DNA of 6,238 nucleotides from RSA11 sp965652565 (GCA_965652565.1 CBFGWL010000107.1:1-6238); one strand, 5' to 3'; shown: positions 1 through 6,238, counted from the first letter of the stretch. The notes: generated by a model not told the origin, from the letters alone. Numbers and translations: made by a program.

Positions 1-1199
1 CGCAGGTTCTCGTCGATCGCGTCGAGGAACTCCTGCGTGGTCAGCCACTCCTGATCGCCGCCGACGAGCAGCGCCAGGTCCTTGGTCATCTTGCCGCTCT
101 CGACCGTCTGCACGCACACACGCTCGAGCGTCTCCGCGAACTCCGTGACCTCGGGGGTGCCGTCCATGCGCCCGCGCGCGGCGAGCCCGCGCGTCCAGGC
201 GAAGATCGAGGCGATCGGGTTCGTGGAGGTCGGCTTGCCCTGCTGGTGCTGGCGGTAGTGGCGGGTGACCGTGCCATGCGCGGCCTCGGCCTCGACCGTC
301 TTGCCGTCGGGCGTCATCAGCACGCTCGTCATCAGGCCGAGCGAGCCGAACCCCTGGGCGACGGTGTCGGACTGCACGTCGCCGTCGTAGTTCTTGCAGG
401 CCCACACGTAGCCGCCCTCCCACTTGAGCGCCGCGGCGACCATGTCGTCGATCAGCCGGTGCTCGTAGGTGAGCCCACGCGCCTCGAACTCATCCTTGAA
501 CTCGGTGTCGAACACCTCCTGGAAGATGTCCTTGAAGCGCCCGTCGTACGTCTTGAGGATCGTGTTCTTCGTGGACATGTACACGGGGAAGTTGCGCTCG
601 AGGCCGTAGCGGAACGAGGCGCGCGCGAAGTCGCGAATCGAGTCGTCGAGGTTGTACATGCCCATCGCGATGCCGCTCGAGGGGAAGTCGAACACGTCGA
701 TCTCGATCGGCTCACCCTCGTCCTTGGGCGTCCAGGTGAGCGTCAGCTTGCCCGGCCCCGGGATCAGGGTGTCCTCGGCGCGGTACTGGTCGCCGAAGGC
801 GTGACGGCCGATGATGATCGGCTTCGTCCAGCCGGGCACGAGCCGCGGGACGTTCGAGATCACGATCGGCTCGCGGAAGATGACGCCGCCCAGGATGTTG
901 CGGATCGTCCCGTTCGGGGAGCGGTACATCCGCTTGAGGCCGAACTCCTCGACGCGAGCCTCGTCCGGGGTGATGGTCGCGCACTTCACCCCCACCCCGT
1001 ACTCCTTGATCGCGTTCGCCGCGTCGACGGTGATCTGGTCGTCCGTCGCGTCGCGGCTCTCGATGCCGAGGTCGTAGTACTTCAGGTCGACGTCGAGGTA
1101 GGGCAGGATCAGCTGCTCCTTGATGAACGCCCAGATGATCCGGGTCATCTCGTCGCCGTCGAGCTCGACGATCGGGTTCTTGACTTGAATCTTCGCCAC
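1..1199 (-). CDS. icd: NADP-dependent isocitrate dehydrogenase, eukaryote-like homodimeric type (C-terminal end off window)
   Basis: Cytosolic TCA-cycle enzyme that oxidatively decarboxylates isocitrate to 2-oxoglutarate and yields NADPH. The reverse strand reads open for 399 codons from a GTG at 1199-1197 to the window edge without a stop. The product begins MAKIQVKNPIVELDGDEMTR and runs collinear with human IDH1/IDH2. Recognisable parts are the substrate loop SPNGTIRN (94-101, with Ser94, Asn96, Arg100), Arg109, GRHAFGDQY (131-139, with Arg132 and Tyr139), STKNTILK (Lys211), the metal-binding Asp251, Asp274 and Asp278 in RLIDD and YDGDVQSD, and the NADP-loop segment HGTVTRHYR (308-316). Every catalytic position I can align is kept. 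Family members are about 400-415 residues, so only a short tail is missing. The GTG start is fixed by family alignment and by an AGGAG ten bases upstream. It is transcribed divergently from the AidB-like gene. Long open frames on the opposite strand here are codon-bias shadows. Confidence 0.97.
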   Translation of the reverse strand, partial: MAKIQVKNPIVELDGDEMTRIIWAFIKEQLILPYLDVDLKYYDLGIESRDATDDQITVDAANAIKEYGVGVKCATITPDEARVEEFGLKRMYRSPNGTIRNILGGVIFREPIVISNVPRLVPGWTKPIIIGRHAFGDQYRAEDTLIPGPGKLTLTWTPKDEGEPIEIDVFDFPSSGIAMGMYNLDDSIRDFARASFRYGLERNFPVYMSTKNTILKTYDGRFKDIFQEVFDTEFKDEFEARGLTYEHRLIDDMVAAALKWEGGYVWACKNYDGDVQSDTVAQGFGSLGLMTSVLMTPDGKTVEAEAAHGTVTRHYRQHQQGKPTSTNPIASIFAWTRGLAARGRMDGTPEVTEFAETLERVCVQTVESGKMTKDLALLVGGDQEWLTTQEFLDAIDENL

Positions 1200-1209
1200 T
1201 TTCTGCGGG

Positions 1210-1214
1210 CTCCT
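1210..1214 (-). promoter_or_regulatory. Ribosome binding site of icd
   Basis: On the minus strand AGGAG lies 10 nt before the GTG start at 1199. It is the clearest Shine-Dalgarno sequence in the window and supports GTG as the start codon. It also implies a leadered transcript for icd, unlike the two plus-strand genes with leaderless-type promoters. Confidence 0.7.
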
Positions 1215-1248
1215 AGCGGTAGCTCGGGGGTCTTAAGAATCGGCGGCG

Positions 1249-1254
1249 ATGCTA
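1249..1254 (-). promoter_or_regulatory. Candidate -10 box for icd
   Basis: The minus strand reads TAGCAT, which fits TAnnnT and matches TATAAT at four of six positions. It would start transcription near 1242-1243, giving a leader of about 43 nt that includes the AGGAG ribosome binding site. No convincing -35 hexamer is visible at 16-18 nt. A short inverted repeat, GGCGC-C-GCGCC (1257-1267), lies just upstream but may be chance in such GC-rich DNA. Confidence 0.35.
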
Positions 1255-1372
1255 TCGGCGCCGCGCCGCAGCAACCCGCTCCCACGGGTCAGTCACTCGG
1301 GTTCGCCGGCATTGGCGGATGCCGGGGCAGGGCGCGCACGGGCGAGCTGAACCACCTCGGCCCCCGGACTGC

Positions 1373-1378
1373 GACAAT
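1373..1378 (+). promoter_or_regulatory. Candidate -10 box of a leaderless promoter for the AidB-like gene
   Basis: GACAAT matches TATAAT at four of six positions and is separated by exactly 6 nt (GACCCA) from the ATG at 1385, which would place the transcription start on the A of the start codon. No Shine-Dalgarno sequence precedes this ATG. The same spacing occurs at 4997-5009. No clear -35 element is visible. Confidence 0.4.
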
Positions 1379-1384
1379 GACCCA

Positions 1385-3064
1385 ATGGCCACCGTGGAGG
1401 ATCTGAGGGCCGGGCACGCCACGCACGAGGTGGCGAACCAGGCCTCGCCGCTGGAGCCGTACAACGCCTTCGAGACCGACCGGGTGCTCAGCGAGGCGCT
1501 CGTCCGCGAGGGCGCCGAGTGGGCGCTCGAGCGCGCCCGCGAGGTCGGCGAGTTCGCCGGCTCGGAGCGTGCCCAGCGCTGGGGACGCGAGGCGAACGAG
1601 TTCCCGCCCCGGCTGCGCACGCACGACCGCTTCGGCCACCGCATCGACGAGGTCGAGTTCCACCCCGCCTGGCACGAGCTGATCTCCAAGGCAGTCGAGT
1701 TCGGCCTGCACGCCATGCCTTGGCGCGAGCCGAAGCCCGGCGCGCACGTCGCGCGCGCCGCGATGTTCATGACGTTCTCGCAGGCGGAGGCCGGCGTCGG
1801 CTGCCCGATCTCGATGACTTACTCCGTCGTGCCGGCGCTGCGCGCCCAGCCAGAGCTCGCGGCCGAGTGGGAGCCGCGCTTCACCTCGCTCGTCTACGAC
1901 GGCGAGCGCCTGCGCCCCGCTACCGAGAAGGCCGGGGCGCTGGCCGGGATGGCGATGACCGAGAAGCAGGGCGGCTCGGACGTGCGCGCCAACACCACGG
2001 TCGCCCGCCCGCTGAACGGCGGCGGTCCCGGAGGCGAGTACGAGCTCACCGGTCACAAGTGGTTCTGTTCGGCGCCGATGTGCGATGCGTTCCTCGTCTT
2101 GGCGCAGGCCGACGGCGGGCTCTCCTGCTTCCTGCTGCCCCGCTTCACCCCCGACGGCGAGCGCAACCGCATGCACCTGCAGCGCCTCAAGGACAAGCTC
2201 GGTAACCGCTCGAACGCGTCCTCGGAGGTGGAGTTCCGCGGGGCCTGGGCGCGGATGGTCGGCGAGGAGGGCCGCGGCGTGCCGACGATCATCGAGATGG
2301 TCAACCACACCCGCCTCGACTGCGTGATCGGCGCCGCCGCCGGGATGCGCGTCGGTACCGCGCAGGCGATCCACCACTGCTCCGAGCGCGCCGCCTTCGG
2401 CAAGCTGCTCGTCGATCAGCCGCTCATGCGCAACGTGCTCGCCGATCTCGCGATCGAGTCCGAGGCGGCGACGATCGGCGCGATGCGCCTCGCGCGCGCC
2501 TACGACGAGGCCGCCGCGGGCGATGAGGACGCCGCGAACCTGCGCCGGCTCGCCACCGCGGTCCTGAAGTACTGGACGTGCAAGCGCGCGCCGGTCCACG
2601 CGGCCGAGGCGCTCGAGTGCCTCGGCGGCAACGGCTACGTCGAGGAGTCGGGGATGCCGCGGCTCTTCCGCGAGTCACCGCTCAACGGGATCTGGGAGGG
2701 GTCGGGCAACGTGCAGTGCCTCGACGTCCTGCGCGGCATGGCCCGCAACCCCGCCTCCGTCGAGGCCTTCCTCGCCGAGGTGGGCGAGGCGCAGGGCACC
2801 GACGGGCGCCTCGACGCCGCGATCGGCGAGCTGCGCGACGAGCTGGGCGACTTCGATGAGATCGAGGCGCGGGCCCGCCGCGTGGTCGAGCGCATGGCGC
2901 TCGTCCTGCAGGGCGCGCTGCTCGTGCGCTTCGGCGACGAGGCCGTTGCGGACGCCTTCTGCGCATCGCGCCTGGGCGGCGACGCGGGGCGGGCCTTCGG
3001 CACCCTCCCCCCCGGGATCGACTTCTCGCGGATCATCGCGCGGCACGCGCCGACGGCGGCGTAG
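1385..3064 (+). CDS. aidB: AidB-like acyl-CoA dehydrogenase family flavoprotein
   Basis: A 559-residue FAD-dependent acyl-CoA dehydrogenase homologue of the AidB branch (E. coli AidB is about 540). AidB is induced by DNA alkylation, binds DNA and has only weak dehydrogenase activity, with no settled physiological substrate. Subfamily signatures are FHPAWHEL near residue 95, the FAD-binding MTEKQGGSDVRANTT (191-205), HKWFCSAPM (224-232), LKDKLGNRSNASSEVEF, IIEMVNHTRLDC, DQPLMRNVLADLA (344-356), ECLGGNGYVEESGMPRLFRE (411-430) and IWEGSGNVQCLDVLR (436-450). Glu438 aligns with the catalytic base of medium-chain acyl-CoA dehydrogenase (Glu376). The start is the ATG at 1385: the upstream ATG at 1319 would add 22 unconserved Pro/Arg-rich residues across the probable promoter, and the homologous HxVxNQxxPL segment begins shortly after residue 12. 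The C-terminal domain after about 450 is net acidic, which is odd for a DNA binder. The crotonase gene follows 6 nt later, suggesting an acyl-CoA role. Family assignment is firm; in vivo function is open. Confidence 0.93.
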   Translation: MATVEDLRAGHATHEVANQASPLEPYNAFETDRVLSEALVREGAEWALERAREVGEFAGSERAQRWGREANEFPPRLRTHDRFGHRIDEVEFHPAWHELISKAVEFGLHAMPWREPKPGAHVARAAMFMTFSQAEAGVGCPISMTYSVVPALRAQPELAAEWEPRFTSLVYDGERLRPATEKAGALAGMAMTEKQGGSDVRANTTVARPLNGGGPGGEYELTGHKWFCSAPMCDAFLVLAQADGGLSCFLLPRFTPDGERNRMHLQRLKDKLGNRSNASSEVEFRGAWARMVGEEGRGVPTIIEMVNHTRLDCVIGAAAGMRVGTAQAIHHCSERAAFGKLLVDQPLMRNVLADLAIESEAATIGAMRLARAYDEAAAGDEDAANLRRLATAVLKYWTCKRAPVHAAEALECLGGNGYVEESGMPRLFRESPLNGIWEGSGNVQCLDVLRGMARNPASVEAFLAEVGEAQGTDGRLDAAIGELRDELGDFDEIEARARRVVERMALVLQGALLVRFGDEAVADAFCASRLGGDAGRAFGTLPPGIDFSRIIARHAPTAA

Positions 3065-3066
3065 GG
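3063..3066 (+). promoter_or_regulatory. Weak ribosome binding site before the crotonase GTG
   Basis: AGGG overlaps the TAG stop of the AidB-like gene and lies 4 nt before the GTG at 3071. It is short and close, so translation may rely on coupling with the upstream gene. Confidence 0.3.
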
Positions 3067-3070
3067 CGCG

Positions 3071-3868
3071 GTGAACCCCGAGCGCGTTCAGATCGACTTC
3101 GACGAACACGTCGCGCACGTGCGCCTGACGCGCGCGGACAAGCACAACGCGCTCGACTGGGAGATGTTCCAGGCGCTCGACGCAGCGATCGACGCGCTGG
3201 CCGAGCGCAAGGACGTGCGGGCCGTCGTGCTCTCGGGAGAGGGCAAGAGCTTCTGCTCCGGGCTTGACTTCCCGAGCTTTCTGGCCGGCGACGTGAGCTT
3301 CGAGACGCTGTTCGAGCGCCGCGATGGCGACCCGGCCAACGTCGTCCAGCGGATCACCTACGGCTGGCAGCGGCTGCCGATGCCGGTCGTCGCCGCGGTG
3401 CACGGCAACTGCCTCGGCGGCGGCGCGCAGCTGGCGCTGGGCGCCGACATGCGCATCGGGCAGCCGGGGCTGCGCTTCTCCGTAATGGAGATCAAGTACG
3501 GGCTGATCCCCGATATGGGCATCACCCAGACGCTGCCGACGCTCGTGGGACTCGACGTCGCCAAGGAGCTGACGTTCACCGGCCGGTTCGTCGACGCCGA
3601 GGAGGCTGACCGCCTGGGCATCGTGACGAGGCTCGCCGACGACGCCCGTGCGGCGGCGCTCGAGCTGGCCGGCGAGATCGCTGCGCGCTCACCCGACGCG
3701 GTGCGCCGCGGCAAGCGGCTATGGAACGCTGCCGCGCGCGCTCGCTCCGAGGACGCGCTCGCGCTCGAGGCGGAGCTGCAGCGCGAGCTCTTGGGCACGC
3801 CGAACCAGGCCGCGGCGGTCCAGGCCGCGTTCTCCGGCGAGCCTCCTCGCTTCAGCGATCCGGACTGA
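3071..3868 (+). CDS. Crotonase-superfamily enoyl-CoA hydratase/isomerase
   Basis: A 265-residue soluble protein, typical crotonase length, expected to act on a CoA thioester. Visible features are HVRLTRADKHNALD (16-29), the first oxyanion-hole/CoA segment GKSFCSGLDF (58-67), and the second HGNCLGGGAQLALGADMRI (111-129), followed by SVMEIKYGLIPDMG (137-150). In enoyl-CoA hydratase two glutamates 20 residues apart catalyse hydration. Here the first position is Gln120 and the second is Glu140, with Asp148 eight residues on, in the place of the second aspartate of dienoyl-CoA isomerase. One acid plus Asp resembles isomerases more than true hydratases, so the usual label enoyl-CoA hydratase may mislead. 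From memory, a Gln here with MEIKxGLxPDM is typical of a widespread uncharacterised crotonase subfamily. GTG at 3071 is chosen because it begins just before the conserved first strand. It lies 6 nt after the AidB-like stop, so the two are probably co-transcribed. Confidence 0.92.
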   Translation: MNPERVQIDFDEHVAHVRLTRADKHNALDWEMFQALDAAIDALAERKDVRAVVLSGEGKSFCSGLDFPSFLAGDVSFETLFERRDGDPANVVQRITYGWQRLPMPVVAAVHGNCLGGGAQLALGADMRIGQPGLRFSVMEIKYGLIPDMGITQTLPTLVGLDVAKELTFTGRFVDAEEADRLGIVTRLADDARAAALELAGEIAARSPDAVRRGKRLWNAAARARSEDALALEAELQRELLGTPNQAAAVQAAFSGEPPRFSDPD

Positions 3869-3917
3869 CGGACGAGCCCCCCGTTCGGCAATCAAGCGAT
3901 GCTCCGCGGGCGCCGAT

Positions 3918-3922
3918 AGGGG
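3918..3922 (+). promoter_or_regulatory. Possible ribosome binding site of the diguanylate cyclase gene
   Basis: AGGGG lies 3 nt before the GTG at 3926 but 12 nt before the in-frame ATG at 3935. Neither spacing is ideal, so it does not settle the start. The overlapping GATAGG (3915-3920) could instead be a poor -10 box of a leaderless GTG start. The 57-nt gap 3869-3925 contains no clear terminator. Confidence 0.25.
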
Positions 3923-3925
3923 CCT

Positions 3926-4963
3926 GTGAAGGGCATGGACGCCGACCAGCAGGAGCGACGGCTAGCGGCCCGCGCGGCGGGCTACATGATGCTCGCGGGA
4001 GGGGTGCTCGCCGGCGTCACCGTGCTGCTCCCGCCCCATGCGACCGGATCGGACGCGCTGATCGCTGCGCTTGGAGCGGGGCTGGCGGCCGTCGGCATCG
4101 CGCTGATCGTGTTGCAACGCGCCTCGCAGCCCGTCCTGGGCGTCGCGGTCGGGCTGGGCACGGCGACGATCGCCTTCGCGACCGCGGAGGGCGGCGCGGT
4201 GGGCACGGGCACGACCGACAACGAGATGCTCTTCGTCTGGATCTGCCTGTTCGCGTTCAACTTCCTCTCCCTCCCGCACGCCATCGGCCAGCTCGCCCTC
4301 GTCGGGACGTCGTACGCGTGGCTGCTGCGGGATCTCCCGCTGGGCGAGGGGCTCACGCGCTGGCTGGTCACGATGAGCACGCTGCTCGTCGCCGGCCTTT
4401 TGGTCGCGCACCTGCGTCGCAGCCGAAACCGGTTGCTCGGTGAGCTCGCCGAGCGGGCGCGCGTGGACGCACTGACGGGCGCGCTCAACCGGCGCTCGTT
4501 CGAGGAGCGCGCCACGATCGAGCTCGCCCGTGCGCTGCGCGAGGGAACGCCCGTCAGCCTGCTGATGATCGACGTCGACGGTTTCAAGCGGCTCAACGAC
4601 GCGCACGGACATCTAGCCGGAGACGCGATCCTCCGGAGCATCGCGCGCCGGCTCGCCCTGGAGACGCGCCAGGCGGACGCGATCGCCCGCCCGGGTGGGG
4701 ACGAGTTCGCCGTGCTGCTCCCCGGCGCCTCGGCGCGCGACGCGAGCGCGGTGGCGCGGCGCCTGCTGGTCGCCGGGCTCGGCGAGGAGCACCCCGCCGT
4801 GACGCTCTCGATCGGGGTCGCGACCGGCCCCCCGCCCGACGGCACCTTCACCTCCCTCTGGCGGGAAGCCGACGCGGCCATGTATGAGGCGAAGCGCGCC
4901 GGCGGCAACTCGGCGCGCGGGCGCGACACGGGTGCGGTCGCGCCGCTCGTAGCGGTCTCCTGA
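3926..4963 (+). CDS. Membrane-bound GGDEF diguanylate cyclase
   Basis: Probably makes cyclic di-GMP from two GTP at the inner face of the membrane. The 345-residue product has an N-terminal membrane region with about six hydrophobic segments (roughly 17-33, 43-63, 67-85, 96-113, 117-132, 140-161), then a basic stretch HLRRSRNRLLGELAERA linking to one GGDEF domain. The cyclase core is complete: DALTGALNRRSF (181-192), metal-binding DVDGFKRLND (Asp216 onward) and an intact GGDEF (257-261). Arg248-x-x-Asp251 ends five residues before it, the exact spacing of the inhibitory RxxD site known from PleD, so product feedback is likely. There is no EAL, HD-GYP, PAS or GAF domain. The six-helix part does not match a sensor family I can name, so the input signal is unknown. 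The start is either GTG at 3926 or ATG at 3935, a difference of three residues. The catalytic call is strong. Confidence 0.93.
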   Translation: MKGMDADQQERRLAARAAGYMMLAGGVLAGVTVLLPPHATGSDALIAALGAGLAAVGIALIVLQRASQPVLGVAVGLGTATIAFATAEGGAVGTGTTDNEMLFVWICLFAFNFLSLPHAIGQLALVGTSYAWLLRDLPLGEGLTRWLVTMSTLLVAGLLVAHLRRSRNRLLGELAERARVDALTGALNRRSFEERATIELARALREGTPVSLLMIDVDGFKRLNDAHGHLAGDAILRSIARRLALETRQADAIARPGGDEFAVLLPGASARDASAVARRLLVAGLGEEHPAVTLSIGVATGPPPDGTFTSLWREADAAMYEAKRAGGNSARGRDTGAVAPLVAVS

Positions 4964-4996
4964 TCCTCTGGCCCGCTGCGCGGGGACGCCGGTCCG

Positions 4997-5002
4997 TACG
5001 AT
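4997..5002 (+). promoter_or_regulatory. -10 box of a probable leaderless promoter for the M50 protease gene
   Basis: TACGAT fits the actinobacterial TAnnnT pattern (four of six against TATAAT) and lies exactly 6 nt before the ATG at 5009, so transcription would begin at the start codon. No Shine-Dalgarno sequence is present between them (CCCGGT). No -35 match is evident. The box lies in the 45-nt gap after the cyclase stop, so the protease gene probably has its own promoter. Confidence 0.5.
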
Positions 5003-5008
5003 CCCGGT

Positions 5009-6187
5009 ATGGGTCGCGGCGCGCTCACGCTCTTCCACGTCCGGGGCATCCGCGTGGGCGTCGATTACTCGTGGTTCTTCGTCCTGTTCCTCGTGATCTT
5101 CTGGCTCTCGAACCTGTTCGAGACCGCGCTCGGGGTCAACGACTCCTCGTACATGCCGTACGTGCTCGCGGTCGCGAGCGCGCTCGCGTTCTTCGCCTCG
5201 ATCCTGCTGCACGAGCTCGGGCACGCGCTCGTCGCGCTGCGGCACGGGATCGGGATCAGCGAGATCACGCTCTGGCTCTTCGGTGGCGTGGCGCGCATGA
5301 CGCGCGATACCGACTCGGCGGCCACCGAGTTCAAGGTCGCGGTGGCCGGCCCGCTCGTGACGCTGGCGATCGCGATCGCCGGCGCGGCGGTCGGCATCGG
5401 GCTCGCTGGCTCGCGCGAGGGCTTCGTCGAGGCCCTGACGCTGCAGGAGAACGCCGAGGTGACGGGCGTCGAGTACGCGATCGCGTGGCTCGTGAGCGTC
5501 AACGTGCTCGTCCTCGTGTTCAACCTGATCCCGGCGTTCCCCCTCGACGGCGGCCGGATCGCACGCGCCATCGCCTGGGCCGTCACCGGCAACCGCACGA
5601 GCGCGACGCGCTTCGCGGGCAGGCTCGGCCAGATCTTCTCCTATGTGTTCATGGGCGCCGGGCTGCTGCTGGTGCTCAACGACGCTGTGTTCAGCGGCAT
5701 CTGGCTCGCGGTGATCGGCTTCATCCTGGGCTCCTCGGCGCGCGGCGCGACCGCGCAGACGGCGATCACGGAGCGCCTGGAGGGACTGCGCGTCGCCGAC
5801 GTGATGGATGCCGACCCCGTGTCGATCCCGGACGACGCGACGATCGAGCGCGCCCTCGACGAGTTCTTCCTGCGCTACCGCTGGCCTTGGTTCCCCGTGA
5901 CCGACGGCTCCGCGCGCTTCCGTGGGCTGATCGTCCGCGAGAGCGCCGACGCCGTGCCCGAGACCGAGCGGCGCACTCAGCGCGTGCGCGACGTCTTCCA
6001 GCCGGACGCGAGCGGCACGCTCCAGGTGAGCGCCGAGACCCCGCTCGAGGCGCTGCTCGGCAACGACGCGCTGCGCCGCATGGGCGGGCTCGCCGCGGTG
6101 GACAACGACGGCCGCCTGCTCGGCATCGTGACGGTCGAGCAGCTCGGCCGCGCGCTGCGCGAGGCACAGGGGTCCGCGGCGTCGTAG
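5009..6187 (+). CDS. Site-2 protease family (M50) intramembrane zinc metalloprotease with C-terminal CBS pair, Rip3-like
   Basis: A 392-residue membrane protease expected to cleave substrates within the lipid bilayer, as site-2 proteases do for anti-sigma factors and other membrane regulators. Hydrophobic segments lie near 20-37, 49-74, 108-133, 155-179, 203-223 and 229-243. The zinc motif HELGH is at 68-72, inside the second segment, and the third ligand Asp180 is in NLIPAFPLDGGR (172-183). The family segments LWLFGGVARM (88-97) and EFKVAVAGPL (107-116) are also present. Two CBS domains follow, at about 261-315 (from RVADVMDADPVSI) and 325-385 (from RVRDVF), which in related proteins bind adenine nucleotides and may gate activity. 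There is no PDZ domain, which separates it from RseP/Rip1-type proteases. Length and domain order resemble mycobacterial Rip3. The ATG start is supported by the family N terminus (GIRVGVDYSWF) and the -10 box 6 nt upstream. No cognate anti-sigma factor is in the window, so the substrate is unknown. Confidence 0.95.
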   Translation: MGRGALTLFHVRGIRVGVDYSWFFVLFLVIFWLSNLFETALGVNDSSYMPYVLAVASALAFFASILLHELGHALVALRHGIGISEITLWLFGGVARMTRDTDSAATEFKVAVAGPLVTLAIAIAGAAVGIGLAGSREGFVEALTLQENAEVTGVEYAIAWLVSVNVLVLVFNLIPAFPLDGGRIARAIAWAVTGNRTSATRFAGRLGQIFSYVFMGAGLLLVLNDAVFSGIWLAVIGFILGSSARGATAQTAITERLEGLRVADVMDADPVSIPDDATIERALDEFFLRYRWPWFPVTDGSARFRGLIVRESADAVPETERRTQRVRDVFQPDASGTLQVSAETPLEALLGNDALRRMGGLAAVDNDGRLLGIVTVEQLGRALREAQGSAAS

Positions 6188-6238
6188 GGCGTGCGGGGCG
6201 GGTTGTGCGTAGTCCCGGCCGTTGTGGCGGCGTGGCCG
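6188..6238. other. Unassigned right-hand edge
   Basis: These 51 nt follow the protease stop codon and are G-rich. I see no start codon with a supported frame, no terminator hairpin with a T run and no RNA gene. The neighbouring gene cannot be inferred from this piece. Confidence 0.5.

Noticed and set aside
1319..1384. Upstream ATG extension of the AidB-like gene by 22 residues.
   Set aside because: The added residues are Pro/Arg/Gly-rich and unlike AidB N termini, no ribosome binding site precedes the ATG, and the segment contains the likely -10 box.
246..1406. Long plus-strand open frame (386 codons) opposite icd.
   Set aside because: The minus strand encodes an unmistakable isocitrate dehydrogenase over the same bases. 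The plus-strand translation is low-complexity Arg/Val/Leu/Asp-rich with no family motif, as expected for a GC-rich codon-bias shadow.
1289..2599. Long minus-strand open frame (436 codons) opposite the AidB-like gene.
   Set aside because: It covers well-conserved AidB coding sequence and its product is Arg/Gly/Ala/Leu-rich without recognisable motifs.
3721..4443. Plus-strand frame of 240 codons spanning the crotonase end and cyclase start.
   Set aside because: It is an Arg/Gly/Ala-rich alternative frame through two well-supported genes.
4972..4984. Hairpin CCCGC-TGC-GCGGG after the cyclase stop as a possible terminator.
   Set aside because: The stem is only 5 bp, there is no T run, and short GC stems are expected by chance at this base composition. 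It also lies where the -35 region of the next promoter would be.
3982..5049. Minus-strand open frame of 355 codons opposite the diguanylate cyclase.
   Set aside because: The Ser/Arg/Pro/Ala-rich product has no motif, and the plus strand carries the full GGDEF signature set.
1..6238. Search for mobile elements, CRISPR arrays, tRNA or rRNA genes, phage genes or compositional islands.
   Set aside because: No transposase, direct repeat array, RNA-gene signature or shift in base composition was seen; all five genes share the same codon style.

Overview
This is a GC-rich window (roughly 70% G+C by eye, with third codon positions almost all G or C). It holds five genes that fill nearly all of it, and no RNA gene, mobile element, CRISPR array or long repeat that I can see. 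The codon use, two apparently leaderless promoters (-10 hexamer exactly 6 nt before ATG) and a Rip3-type CBS-domain site-2 protease point to an actinobacterium, possibly a deep-branching class such as Thermoleophilia. No sequence here fixes the taxon, so this is inference.

Layout. (1) Positions 1-1199, minus strand: a NADP-dependent isocitrate dehydrogenase of the homodimeric, eukaryote-like type. It is complete at the N terminus and lacks only its last few residues, which lie off the left edge. (2) Positions 1200-1384: a 185-nt divergent intergenic region with the isocitrate dehydrogenase ribosome binding site and candidate -10 boxes on both strands. (3) Positions 1385-3064 and 3071-3868, plus strand: an AidB-like acyl-CoA dehydrogenase followed after 6 nt by a crotonase-superfamily protein, very probably one operon. 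(4) Positions 3926-4963, plus strand: a six-transmembrane GGDEF diguanylate cyclase with intact active and inhibitory sites. (5) Positions 5009-6187, plus strand: a membrane-embedded M50 zinc protease with a C-terminal CBS pair, with its own leaderless-type promoter. The last 51 nt hold nothing recognisable.

The genes fall into functional blocks rather than one system: central carbon metabolism and NADPH supply (icd), acyl-CoA chemistry or alkylation response (AidB-like plus crotonase), and membrane signalling (cyclase, intramembrane protease). I found no convincing undescribed system. The points most worth a second look are the acidic C-terminal domain of the AidB-like protein together with its crotonase partner, the matching leaderless promoter geometry at two genes, and the cyclase-protease adjacency.
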